Origin: Lateolabrax maculatus
Taxonomy: Eukaryota; Chordata; Actinopteri; Acropomatiformes; Lateolabracidae
Direction: 5' to 3'
DNA: 64,000 bases
Assembly (NCBI GenBank): GCA_031216445.1
Contig: CM062218.1
Location: 12,386,001 to 12,450,000 of the forward strand
Shown in pieces: positions 33,446 to 45,663 of this stretch. Every line of letters starts with the position of its first letter. Within the stretch, counting starts at the first letter, position 1. A program made the position numbers and the translations under genes. The notes below the pieces were generated by a model that searched no databases, was not told where the DNA came from, and worked only from the letters and a program-made list of their open reading frames with translations.

Positions 33446-36400
33446 TCCACAGAACTTTATTTTAAATTATAGCCGATGCTACGGTTAACTTGTCAGGAAA
33501 ATATGACCTATAAAATAAAAATAAATGTATCAAAACACTCTCATCAGCCAAGTCAGGGAATTTAACTGGCAGAACACAACATCAAGATATATCATTCATC
33601 CTGGTCTGGTTACACATCTCAGATTTTTCTTGTTTGACAACAGAATATTGGACATATTACACTCAAATTAATATATCATCATCAAACTACACTCAAGCAA
33701 ACTATATAAAAAGAGTATCTGTAATCTTTTCAAAGTTTGCCTTATTAGTTTCCTGCTGTCTTGAAGAGAAATGCATTAACATAACCTACATAACTGAAAT
33801 CTAAATATTTCTCCAGTGCGCTATTTTACATGTTATGTTTGTCCTAATTGTCGAAAAAAAAATGTATATTAATGAGTCGCCAAAGTTGAAGAAAGCATGA
33901 CAAGGCCAATGGAATATTTATAGTGGAGTACTTCATAAGGTCGTCCCTGTGGACAATATAAAATGAATTTATTCCAATGCTATGTATTAATAAAAACGTT
34001 AAAATGAGATAGAAGCACAGCAGGCACATCAAGCCATCAGTTTGATTAAAAGCTATTTATTAGTGAATGGTTTGTTTGTGAAATCAATTTTTCATTCTAA
34101 ATGTCACATTTACAGTTTTGCAATGCAGATTGGCTGAGATATTTTGTTGAAATATACATGGGACTACTTTCCTTTCCCAAGGCACACAAATTTGATTGGT
34201 GTGAGGAGGAAAGAAGATGGATGAAGATTGTCTGGGGTTGGTTGTCAGGGGACCAAGGGAGGATTCAACGTTGTTCTATATCTGTGGGAAATGTCGGAAA
34301 TGGCAGGTCCCATATGGATTCAAATTCAGACACAATCCGCATACTAATAAACAAACTGCACACAGACAGGGACATACATAGAAGACATGCGCATATAGCA
34401 GAAACAGATATTTACACTTCCAAAAAACAAACTGGGGTTAAAGCTAAAGTAGACCTAAACTTAGTTACTTTGACACAGATAAAACAATAACCTCTAACAC
34501 TGTAGTAAATCTGTGTCATGCAGCTCATTCCTATTGGACCAATATGGGTTTTTACAGACCAAAACACTACCAAGGATTGTCATGATACTTGCAAAGTTGA
34601 AACTTACTATGCTAAAGGTATATAACTATAAATGTACATTAATAAGCATTTAGTATTTCCAAATAGAAATACAGTTGAAATTGAAAAAGTGAGCCAAAAA
34701 ACAACACTACTTTAGAGACAATATTAATTGAAAGCTTAAAATGTCATTCAAGCAGTGCTGATGTGTAAAGCAATATTAAGCAACATGTGTGATATACTGT
34801 GCAAATAAAATAAAATTAGTCAGCAATCAACTATACTGCAACCTTTTGGCACTTTCCACATTGATTTGGTTTCCCAGACAACTGGTTTGAAGAATGTAAA
34901 ACATCTAGTGAGTCTAAGAGACCTGGATATTTTATTTAGGAGATATAGTTTCAAACCATGAATAAGTAAATATTGGAGTTGAGAGCAAGAAAAAGGATTC
35001 CTGGTTGCTCCTGTGTCACTGTGTTTCTGCTGGGTGTGTAATGTTAGTCATGTGCAACTAAATGTCGTCAGTGTTGTTATACAGAGTGCTGTAGTTTAAT
35101 GTGGAATTAGGTAATGGCGAGCTACAGTTTATGTACATTAGATGATTTCTAAATGGGATATGAACTGTTTGTGTCATGCTGTGGAATTAAATGACAGGAG
35201 TCTTGAAGGTCCAAAACAAATTTGTATGTGAGGATCAATGAATGCCCTCATCTAGCTAATGCATTGAAGTTTATTGTTTATTTATTTATTTTTGTCTACT
35301 TTTTTTGTCTGTCCAACTCTAATTTGAACTCCACAGCTTCTCCAGCCACTCAGTTACACTGTATGCCACTTGGCTGGTTAAAATTTGTTAAACTTTGTTT
35401 GCCTGCACTTCATGTTCCTTTTAATCAGACAAAATATCCCTGCCAAGTAGAACTTTTTGAACTTTTCCTCTTCTGTCTCCCACACACACCCACACAATAT
35501 ACTGCCGTCATGATTTTATCATCACATCATTGTACAACTTTAATTTTCCTCCAAATGGTTATATCCAGAGAAAGAGGCGGATTAGATCCCAGTGAATCCT
35601 GGTTCCAACTCATCTCGTTCATCAGTGCTGGGCTATACTAGGTCAAATAGCTACTGACAGACCATCATGAAACTATTTCCTCCATCAGACTTTCCAACCC
35701 TGCCTCCCTCTCTTTCTTTCCCCTGACATCTTGGATTCATCTGTCCTTGCTACTTATCTTTCTCACCCATTCTTCTCTCTGCTGCAACATCTTGTATTTA
35801 TCATTTCATCTGTTGATTTCTTTTCTGCTATCACTCTTTGCCAAATGACATGCTGCATTTAAAAATCCTTCCTTCACTATTCTAACATGCTGGACTCATC
35901 TATCCTCCGTCAATTCAATGCTCTCTCTCTCTTGTCTGTCTCTGTCTAGCTGTCTCTCTCTCTCAGATCTACAACAAATGTTTGACCAAGCTGTTCCACA
36001 CTGTATTATTCAGCTCTGTGTGTGAGCCGGCGTCATCAGACATGTATGCCTGACATGATGCATTGGCTCTGTTTAATTATAGAGATGCTGAATAAATATT
36101 TACAGATGGCTGATTCGTCTTCTCATGACCAGGCCCACAAGAGTGATTTATGAACCGTCAGTTAATGTGGAAGAAACGGCTGTCATTGTTTCTGTACGGA
36201 GGCTGGATATTATACACTGCGTGTATGTATTACAACAAGCTATATGGTATTTCAGGTCTTAGACACTGCTGCGTGCGTGGCTGCTACTGCCTGGATGGAA
36301 TTTGTTCTGAGTTAAAACAGGTTCTTGAGACTGTAGTAACCTGTACAGGTAGTGCCGTGGTATAGGCTTCAAAAGCTGTCAGGTCTTGTCAGATAGGGTG

Positions 36401-38900
36401 GATAACGGCAAGGGCAGAAGAGTAAATGGAATATATTAAAGTTTTAAAACTCTGTAATAACCTTACTTGACCTGGTGTGGATTCTGTTTTACCTGAACTG
36501 AACTTTACTGCTGCAATATCCAAAGAATCAATTTAACCCTGATTTGCTATTTGGGTATTTACAACAACATCAGATGAAGAATGCTGTTACATTCAAAATA
36601 TACTTCTATTAATTAAAATTAATACACACAAATAAATAGTGGTCCCATTTAGGGGGAAATGATGAATAAAATTAAACCTGACCTAATTCAAGCCAGAGGG
36701 AATTAGATCCTGAATCAAGCCAACCCCAAAGAGTCAGGCTAATCGCATTTGGGCTGAAATTCAAAGCTCTAGATTAACAACTCCTGGATCCAAAGCAGAC
36801 TATTACCGGCGTGGGCGACTTGGTGGAAACGGAGGAGCTGCAAGGCCAGTTATGATGAACTACTGGTATTCAGATACTTTGCCTTTACGTACAGTATGCT
36901 TGGAGAACTTTCATATGTGTGGCTAAACTCATGGTTTGCTTTTACTCAGTGACTTTTTAGAAGCAGGTGGGTGAATGTATATTGCACAAATAATGCTCAA
37001 ACAGTTTGGAAAGACTCAATTTGCATAGAAATCTTTAGGTACAGCAAATCAAAAATGAAGAAAACCTCGAACCACATTATATCATGTTTTTACACAGTAT
37101 AGCATGGTTATACACTAACAACTGAATTGTTATCAGACCCATATTTTAAGAAGAGAGTCCCACAAACTCTCGAAAATTCATCCTGATCTAGTCCAGCTTT
37201 AGACTCTCTAAGTGACATTTATGTGAGCTCAGACGTAAAGCGAGTTGTATATGGCTGTGTTGTGCATGAGTTCTACTGGGAGGGAAGTACAGTAAAAACA
37301 CATTAAGCATATCGCTTTGAAACTCACTGGAGGGCTGCAATGTTTCCTAAGGCTCTTTACGGCGCACAACAGTGTGTGCATGTGTGCATGTGTGTATTAA
37401 CTGTGTGCGAGAAAGTCCACTTGCATGAGTAACTGCATGTGTTCTTGTGTGTGTGTGTTGGTGTACTTGCCTGCCTGCTGGTGCTCCACAGCCATCTGGT
37501 ATCTGGTCAGTCTAGCGAGCCTCTGGAGGGCACCTGGCCAGCAGCTTGCTCACCTGGCTCTGCTAGCCCCTGCCAGCCACCACACCTGGCCTGGCCAGCA
37601 CACAGGAAAAGGGAACAGATTGCGGAGAGCAGCCAAAAGCAGTCCTACATTGCAGCACGAAATGCAGTGATACACGATACATTTGCTCTTTGCTGTATAG
37701 TGTTACGGACGCTACAAAGAGATGACATTACTACACAAAATACTGATTTTCTGACACTAGTCGCCAGAAAGGTCTCAGTGCTTGAAACGAGACTCTCAAC
37801 AAACTCATGTAAGAGTCCATGATGAGTAATGCTGGCTTCCACTGCATCTGTCCCAACAGTTTGTGCCACTCTGTGCCAACCCATCCATTTAGCATACGAT
37901 GGCACTTCCTTCCTGCAGGTTGTCCTCTGCTATCAATTACACTCTCCTCTCCCTGCAAGCAGGATGCTCTTTGTCCCCTGTCGCACACACACACACACAA
38001 ACATGTGCACACACCACGGACCCAGAGGGACAGACACCTGCAGAGGGTTTGTCACCTCTTCTGTTGGCATCTGCGACCGCACGGCATTGTGGGAGAGACG
38101 GCCATCTGTTGTCGGCAAGGCGGCACTGGAAGGGGGCAGGCGGGCACGATGCATCATGCTGCTCTTTTCTGTTGGTCTGAGCTGTGTGAAGCGTTGTGTT
38201 GTTAAGGTGTTTTCGTTGTTCCCACTCCTATTGCCGTTACTCAGGTAAAACAATATAGCTACGGGAAGAGGGAACTTGATTTTGCATTTAATAGGCTACA
38301 TAATGCTGCAGTTGTTGCTACAATGTTAAAAGTAATTGCAGCCTCTCCTGAGGGCACAAACTTTTTTTTCAAGAAATTCAACATGTGCTAATTACACAAA
38401 AGCAATGTCCCATACAGAATGTTTTGGATTCATTAAAACCCCATGCGAACGGTTGTCTTTTGTCAAATTGAACTCTCTCCTAATTATCGTGGAACTGTTT
38501 ACCACTCTTCACAGGGAGACAGCACGTAAATTCTTGATTGACATGACAGTGGTTGCAAAGTTTCTTCAATTATCTTGGCAAGGTTACGATTGCTGCCTCT
38601 TGATTCACAGCAGGTCCTTGTCATTCTGAACACAGAAATATTAAACTCTTTTCTCTACCTGCGCTGCTGTAACCTATGAATTTTGGTCTGTTGAGATTGT
38701 GTATATATAAAAGCTAGACAGGGTGTTGGAACCATTTAAAATGATTGTGGTATTTAAAACATGGAGTGAGCTGAGGGCAGCTTTCACTTTGATTCTGTCG
38801 GTTGTTCAACTTCTTTGGTCCAGACTGAAATATCTAAACAGCTATCAGATACACTGCCAGAAAATTATGTACAGCCATTCATGGTCCTCAGAGGAGGAAT
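33446..38900. other. intergenic DNA between runx1t1 and lrrc69, no gene recognised
   Basis: Mostly AT-rich. The longest open frames (129 codons at 34101-34490, 139 codons at 35222-35641, 139 codons at 37829-38248) have no recognisable domain or splice context. A unique-looking block at 36010-36150 may be regulatory. GC-richer patches occur at about 37480-37620 and 37830-38200. Confidence 0.5.
36010..36150. promoter_or_regulatory. candidate conserved noncoding element
   Basis: Unique sequence with TCATCAGACATGTATGCCTG, TTTAATTATAGAGATGCTG and AAATATTTACAGATGGCTG, flanked by CT-rich DNA. Suggested only by composition and motif density. Confidence 0.25.
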
Positions 38901-38924
38901 CCTACTAACTTTAGTGATCCCTTG

Positions 38925-39330
38925 ACTTTTCCTTTAGTGCCACCATGAGTTTAATGATTGTTGTTTAATGAAATGTCTACATAACTGTCGGATGGCTCAC
39001 TATGTAATTTGGGAGACACATTCATGTCCTCCTCGGGATGAATTGTATTGACTTTGGTGACCACCTGACTTTTCATTAAGCGCCATCATCAGCTCAACAA
39101 TTTAATTTGTTAATTTCTTTGGTTTACGACCAAATACCTGAAAAATGAACATTAGCCTCAGCTGTACTCTGTGTTATGTACTAATTAGGAAATGTCAGCA
39201 TACTAACACACAAAACATTATAAACATCACCATGTTGTCATTGTGAGCTACATGCATTTAGCTAAAAGCACCGCTGGCCCCATGTACAGCCTCACAAAGC
39301 TCCTAGCATGGCTGTAGATTCTTGTTTAAC
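38925..39330. mobile_element. dispersed fish repeat, diverged copy
   Basis: Contains TGCCACCATGAGTTTAATGA, ACATTCATGTCCTCCTCGGG, ACTTTGGTGACCACCTGACT, TTTGGTTTACGACCAAATAC, CATTTAGCTAAAAGCACCGC and TAGCATGGCTGTAGA in order. I recognise the arrangement as an abundant interspersed repeat of percomorph fish. Ends and family are uncertain. Confidence 0.65.
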
Positions 39331-39413
39331 TGTACATACTAATAAATGTATGCATGCACAGTGTCTCTATCCACATTCATTGTGTTGAGAAAATTCCTTC
39401 TTGTCATGTCTCT

Positions 39414-39416
<3 letters not shown>

Positions 39417-39500
<84 letters not shown>
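39417..39500. repeat. compound (TA)n(TG)n microsatellite
   Basis: About 34 TA units to 39485, then 8 TG units. The TA run can extrude as a cruciform and is likely to be length-variable. Confidence 0.98.
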
Positions 39501-39501
<1 letters not shown>

Positions 39502-42500
39502 TTTCCAGCTTGTTGTAAGCATTCAAATTCAGGATTGACTATCTTTAATTAATGTGCTTTACTATGGAGGAAAACTGCTGTTTGGGAGCCCATGGTGCCT
39601 ATGACATATTTCTCATGCAACCAATTTTTAGTAGTCTAAAAAGGTCTCTATTTTGTGTAACTGTTACAGACAAAGAACAAACAATGAGATCAGCTTTGGA
39701 AAAAAAGTTGATATCATAGACAGGAATGAGTAGAGTCAGATTGGGATAATAGAGATATTAACCCACATATTCCTGAAGGACGTTCACTTGTGCAGGACGT
39801 TCATTTGGCTGGTTGGTTGGGTTGTGGGTCTGCTTATCCAGCCGGCCTGCACATCGCAGACAGATGTTCGGCCAGCCAAGCCTGGAGCGCCACAGGCAGT
39901 GTGTGTTCTAGAAAAACCCGGAGACCAGATGCTGCTACCTGGTGTCCCACCAGCCTGCCGCTCCACTATACTGGGCATGCTCCAGTAGCCATCACATGAC
40001 CTCAAACTGGGTTTTGAGATTGCGCGCCGTCAATCATATTGATGATAGAGTAGAGTGGAGCTGGAGCTGAAAGCCTTCGTAGGGTCGACTCAGCAGGTTC
40101 ACCACTGTGTATCTGACAGGCTGAATTCATATGCCACATTGTTTTGAATAATGAATCAAATAAGGTATAAGAAAGTGTGAAATACTCACATGAATGTGAG
40201 TCAGAGGCTATGCATTTTCTAATTGAAAAGTCAACGGTGTAAGGAATAATATCAAAACCGTAGCATAATAGAATTGAATATCAGACATAAAGGAATTTAG
40301 GGGGGGAATGAAAGCATCAAAACACACATCATAAAATACCACATGGCACCCTACAGAGGGAACTATCTGAAGTAACATCAAAAGATATAATGCAGCTTCT
40401 GCATCTCTTGCATCCTGATTTTGCCTCCAGTTTTGTTCCCCAAATAAATAAACAGTCACTCTCTACCAAACAAACTGAAACACAGATTCTTCGTCCCTCT
40501 CCACGGTCTGTCATTACCAAACCCAAGGAAACTTTCCAAGAGATTCAAAGACATTCAAGATTAAAGATTTATTTGTTCTTTTGAAGTTCCAGCACTGTTT
40601 TTGTCTTATTTCTTTGACAAATGCAGCGTGGTAATGTTTTTTTCGCAGTGTGGTTGGAGCTGACCCAGAACTGCCAGAGAGAGGTTGCTGGCCTGATGGC
40701 TGGGTTCTTTTCTCAAAACTCCCCTAATGAGGAATGGCTCAGTAATGGGATCGCTTCCTTGTAACCTCAAAGGACAGTGTTTTTTTTTAAGTTTACTTGC
40801 TTGTATTCCAACTGTTATCTTTATATCATATTGTGATGTGAAAAAGAAAAAAAGAAAAAGAAGCTGGGTTATTTGACTGGTACATCTGGGTGCCTTTGTT
40901 TTGTAGCATCTTTTTAGTCTAGTGCACTTCAAATGTAATAGAAGATTAGACTTGACTACATTATTTTTCCCATTTTTGAAACAATATTAAGGATGCTCTT
41001 TTGTTGAATTGCGTTGATTTTGATGAGGAGATACAGTTATTGTCTTGTACATCTGGTGTCTTTGGCATCTCTTTTTCTTTTGATATGCATCGATGAATGC
41101 AAGCAAACTTTCACCTTTTCTCATATTTGGTTGCACTGTTTAGATTTAATAATCACACATGAGTTACAATGCTCCGATCTGATGCTTAGATTTCAATTAA
41201 GCTTTGAATTCCAATAAGAGCTCATTGTTGCTGCATTTATTAGCTGCTCTGTCGCTTAGATTCATCAGTCACATCTCAGTGTGCTGTGCATCAGTGCATC
41301 TCTTATCTCCTCTGCTCAAAAGCCAGTAGAGAATCATACTGCCCCCTAGTGCCTACAGTCATTAGTAACACAACAGAATTGATTGTGCAGCCGTCAACCA
41401 GACAATACCCTGGTACTCTGCCAGTGGCTCGATACCAAGATCTGTCATGGGCAGCGATGCACGACAATAGATTCTACTGATTGGAGTGGTGCACACTCCC
41501 GGCTATGACACTGCCTAACGCTCTCTATCGAATGGCTGTTTTTCTCTCTCTCCAGTCACAAGGCCCCTAATTCAGCAATCAATGCTACTCATTTTAATAG
41601 CACCTCCACAGTTGCCCCGAGGAGAGAAGAGGAGAAATCAGGGTGAGCCGATGTCAAATCATTCTTCTGAGGTGAAGACCGCAATCATGGCTCTGATGGA
41701 TCTCTGAAAATGACTAAACATCCTCCATATATTGTTGCAGTGGGGATATCATGCAGATAACCACAGATACCCGTGCAAATGATATATTAAGCCTAAACAT
41801 GTAATACTGAGACTTGATTAATCAGATAATGGAGGATAAAATCAAATACACTACAGTCAAAGGTATTGAGATAAGGCTGCATTTGACCTTCAGCAGCAAA
41901 CATACACATTCATCATCTTCTCATTAAAATAAAAGCTTGCATCCAGCATCGTTTATTCTGTTTTAGCTTACATATGACTTGCCTTTCCAGCCCCAAGATG
42001 CAATGTGAGCTCAAGCAGCCGTTCTACAGACATCCTAAGTAAGTGCTCCAAATGACAAGACAGACTAAATATGCCCTAACAAACGATACAAGACTGCAGA
42101 AAGCGTTTTAACAAAGGAGGTACGTAATGAACCCCAGGTGCCTTCTCCCCAATAAATTCCAACATCACTCTCTTTACCTCCAAGCATGGTAAATGAAAAT
42201 TTATGCACCCGCTACTTTATCATTCTTTACTTTTTTCACCCCCATGAGGTAGCCATGCCATGCAAGACAGATATTTCCACCAAAGGCAATATCCCCTCAT
42301 AGTAATTATATCAGAGTGAGAGAATAGCTCATTAACATATGCTAGGCATGTCAGGAATTTACAAGCGCCTTTTGTAGATGCCTTTCGTCAGTGCACTGCT
42401 CCCATCCGTATGGTGTCTCCTTTGAGGATGCAACCTCCTCATTTCCATAGATGTCAATCAAGCTGTGCATGGTTTTCAGAATTATTCCGTACAAAAGCAC

Positions 42501-43250
42501 AGGGCTCTCTGAATGTGGCAATCATAAGGGACAGCTCAGTGATATGGAAAAAGTGTGTCTGCGCACATGTGGGGTTGCGACTTTGTGTTTTGTGAAGCGA
42601 CATGATGAAAACAAAGCGATGGGGGTAAAATTATCTTGATGATGTGTCATCAATGCAGAGTGGGTGGAGTGATTGTATTTGCTCTTCTGCTGTGTGTTAA
42701 AGAGGCATGTGTGTATGTGAGAATACATGCATAAAGCTTGACACCAGACACCAGACCGACTAACAGACAAGTCCCGAGGCCACTGAGCTAGTGGCGCTGG
42801 TACTGCTGCTCCACTGCTTCAGGACCCAACATCTGCTGCCTTCAAGAAGGCACGTACTGTTGGCCTTTCACCCATTAGTATGGTGCCAGCAGAACGGAAT
42901 GACCTATTTATCAGCCACGTTCATACACACCCCTTAAAAACAAATGTTTTTGAATATCCATTGTGAAGTCATTATGTAAATGTGGTAAAAATTCAGTGAA
43001 CTTATATATAATTTATCGTATAATTCACCCTAGAACAAAATGGTGTCTGTGTAATTTTAACAATGGTAATTAAGTCTTGTAAATGTGTGAACATACAGCT
43101 CTCTTCCAGTGCCAGAAGCAGAAGACCAAAGTCTGTGATGTAACCAAGCAAAACTTCCCTGTGAAGTGCTGTGTATTTATAATAAACCAGAGTTCGGCTT
43201 CATGGGAAATATGATGGTACCCACACAGTGTGATTATTTAGGGATACGGT
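39500..43250. other. intergenic DNA, no gene recognised
   Basis: A GC-richer island at 39784-39999 has short overlapping open frames on both strands, no recognised product. A unique-looking block at 42270-42500 carries TAAT and CAAT-like cores and could be regulatory. The rest is AT-rich with no clear feature. Confidence 0.5.
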
Positions 43251-43650
43251 AACGTAACAGACTTAGAGGAGAAGGTCGATACCACCATCATGTCTGTATG
43301 GTAAATATGAAGCCAGCGGATAGCTTAGCTTAGCACAAAGACTGGAAACAGGGGGAAACAGCTAGCCTGGCTCTGTGGGACTTAACAAAATCTACCAACC
43401 AGCACCTCTCAATCTCACTCATTAACACGTTGTATCTTGTAAACGTGAAGAATTAGTAGACTTCAGAGCGCTGGTAACACCTCTAAAGCCAGCTGATTTT
43501 TCCTCATATCTCCAGTCTTTGTGCTAAACTAAGCTGACTGCCTGCTGACTCCGGCTTCATACTTACTGCACTGTACAGACATGAGAGTGGTATCAAACTT
43601 CTTATCCAACTTTCAGCAAGAAAGTGAATAAGCGTATGTTGGAGACAATG
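43250..43650. mobile_element. fold-back (long inverted repeat) non-autonomous transposon, MITE-like
   Basis: The left arm GATACCACCATCATGTCTGT, with TATGAAGCC then AGCTTAGCTTAGCACAAAGA about 20-40 nt on, is matched in inverse orientation on the right (TCTTTGTGCTAAACTAAGCT, then GGCTTCATA and ACAGACATGAGAGTGGTATC). Arms span roughly 43255-43345 and 43515-43620. I recognise this as a common teleost fold-back element. The outermost left end (CGCTTATTC-type) is eroded while the right end (GAATAAGCGTAT) is present. Confidence 0.8.
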
Positions 43651-43837
43651 CTAATGGCATGACATGATTTCTGGTTTTGGATGGAGCATTGACGTGCTGC
43701 GTATTGCAAACACACATTATAGTATAGTCATATGCACTAAATATATAACTAAAATCCATAATATGCAAATGCACAAGCTCAGATGGTGCTCTGCCCAAAT
43801 GGCCCTGACTGCTTCTCTTTGTCTGCCTGACCTCCAG

Positions 43838-43903
43838 GCTTTGTCCGACGCCAACGAGGCCGAGAAAGACTGGTGCAGTGTTTACTTCCACCACACTGGC
43901 TGA
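43838..43903 (+). other. orphan terminal-exon-like open stretch
   Basis: A good acceptor (CTTCTCTTTGTCTGCCTGACCTCCAG) is followed at once by an open GC-rich stretch of 21 codons reading ALSDANEAEKDWCSVYFHHT plus Gly, then TGA at 43901-43903. Composition is coding-like compared with AT-rich flanks. I do not recognise the peptide and found no partner exon. It could be the last exon of an unrecognised plus-strand gene or chance. Confidence 0.3.
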
Positions 43904-44369
43904 CTTGGCCCAGTGCCCTCACCCTCTGACTGACAGTAAACTAACTATGCTGACTGGAAAAGGAATTTGGTTTTGCTGAAAACACAAACACATCGACTTA
44001 ACAGAGGCCGCCTCACTTTAGTTTTTCTGTGCGGTAAAAGGACGGTAGTTTTGTAATTTACTTTTTTTTTTTAAAGAATAAGGCAAGTGAAAATGAACAA
44101 AAGAAATAATTTTAAAAGAATATGGATCTATTGGCTGGGAGTGAAAAAGGGACTTAACAGTGGCATAACAGGAGTTTGACAGCAAAATCTACAAAGTGAG
44201 ATGGAGATAGAGAGAAAAGTCATTTTTTGTTTGAATGAGTCTGGTCTTTTGCCCCGGCAAATGCCACTGCAATGACTGAAGACCCAATGTCCATTTCCAT
44301 CACCAACCACTCACTCTATCTCTCTCTTTCTTTCTCATTCTTTGTCATTGCCTTTTCCCTTTAAGTGCA

Positions 44370-44600
44370 CTTTCGCCCACACCACTTGGAAATTGATTGA
44401 AACAAAATGTCACAATTATGCCCTGTAGCTCGCCGCTTCAATTATTCATCAATTAGGGGCTAGGCTCCTTTTTTTCTCTCCTCTGAGCTGATTTTTCATT
44501 CAGTTTGCTCGAGATGTATGGCTCCCCTGCTGTTAACCAGTCCAAAGTCATTAGTTTCTGGGTTTGCAATTAAACCTGATGCCTTATGCATGAGGCTTCG
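44370..44600. promoter_or_regulatory. candidate conserved noncoding element
   Basis: Unique sequence rich in homeodomain cores: GCTTCAATTATTCATCAATT, AAAGTCATTAGTTTCTGG and TTTGCAATTAAACCTGATG. It ends near a CCCT microsatellite. It resembles known developmental enhancers in style; conservation was not tested. Confidence 0.35.
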
Positions 44601-44700
44601 ACTCAGTAGACACACGCAGCAGCGGCCGCAGCAGCTAGTGAGTGAGCTAGCAAGCTCTGGAGGCGTGGATGGGAAATTAATTTGCTAGAAATGAAGTTCT

Positions 44701-44731
44701 CCCTCTCCCTCCCTCCCTCCCTCCCTCCCTC
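44701..44731. repeat. (CCCT)n tetranucleotide repeat
   Basis: About seven CCCT units, then TCTC-rich sequence that ends in TGGCAG (44751-44756) and could act as a splice acceptor. Confidence 0.9.
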
Positions 44732-44756
44732 TCTCTATCTCTCTCTTGTCTGGCAG

Positions 44757-45470
44757 GTTGGAACAGATGCCACTGGCTGGAGATGGAGATGGAGATGGGG
44801 CAGCTATGGAGTGTCAGTACAGCTTGAACAGCACTGACAAGGGACAGGATCTCACCAGATTTACACAGCCAATAATCTGTAGGTGATATGTGATATGATA
44901 TATGTGATATGATATATTCTAGTACATTTTTCATTCAGGTATTACTTGAAATTTGCAATGTGTGACTTCAAAATAAAATGTAACCATAACGGTTGAGCCT
45001 TCATGTAAGCTTTGTCTTGAACAAACATGGTGAATAGTATCTACAGGGTTTCCAATTATATATTACTTACCTGCACTGACCACCACCGTGAAAAAAACAC
45101 CTGTAGTTATTCCAGGTATTTACATACAAAGGTTTTGTGTATGTGGTACAAAAGCACAAAGTAGTAAGCAAATTTACCAATGTACAGACCCGGTATCCAG
45201 CTGTTGCAATGGTTATTCCATTACTGGAAATTTTATGGAAGCTATGGCTGGCCTGTAATAAGCGTTAAAACAGACTTTCAATGTTCATTTGATGCCACCT
45301 AGTGACCACAGAGTCAAATGGCATCCCTGAGATGTTTGAAGGACAAATACCTCATAGTGGAACTTATTGCATCATATTAGTATATTTCAACACATTTATC
45401 TACTGCGAGAAATGCATTGCCTTGGTGAGGTCTTTTGGTCAAATTTGTATATTAACAGACCTGTGTCCAC
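44757..45470. other. short spacer downstream of lrrc69, no gene established
   Basis: After an acceptor-like CTTGTCTGGCAG at 44756, one frame reads LEQMPLAGDGDGDGAAMECQ and stays open to about 44886. The triplet GGAGAT repeat makes this easily a chance frame. The remainder is AT-rich. Confidence 0.4.
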
Positions 45471-45473
45471 AGT

Positions 45474-45479
45474 TTTATT
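45474..45479 (-). terminator. candidate lrrc69 poly(A) signal
   Basis: AATAAA on the minus strand about 77 nt after the stop codon. Seen in sequence; use is inferred. Confidence 0.55.
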
Positions 45480-45555
45480 TTTTTTTAAAAAGAAGAAAAA
45501 TAAATAGAAGGGATTGTGATTGTGATCATGGATAGTACCTTTAATGAACTTGTAT

Positions 45556-45663
45556 TTATCTTGTAGCAACACCATAGTAGGAGTGTCCATCCGTATTGAA
45601 GCACTTGTATGAACAAAGAAGGGCGCGCACTGGAATAGTCAGCGAACTCCTTATTTTCATTTC
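45556..45663 (-). CDS. lrrc69: lrrc69 exon 8 (stop)
   Basis: Acceptor TGTGTTACAG; stop TAA at 45558-45556. It encodes EMKIRSSLTIPVRALLCSYK and CFNTDGHSYYGVATR, aligning with the human end (KISKNLKLVPLQVLICSYKCF). This frame is not obvious from simple ATG-based open frames. Confidence 0.92.
   Translation of the reverse strand, partial: EMKIRSSLTIPVRALLCSYKCFNTDGHSYYGVATR

Noticed and set aside
35222..35641. 139-codon plus-strand frame
   Set aside because: AT-rich, hydrophobic by composition, no domain, no flanking splice signals of note.
37829..38253. Several overlapping frames of 93-139 codons on both strands
   Set aside because: Overlap in three frames within a GC-richer patch; none has a recognisable motif.
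25110..45470. slc26a7 remnant expected from human gene order
   Set aside because: No stretch resembles the transporter in any frame; recorded as absence instead.
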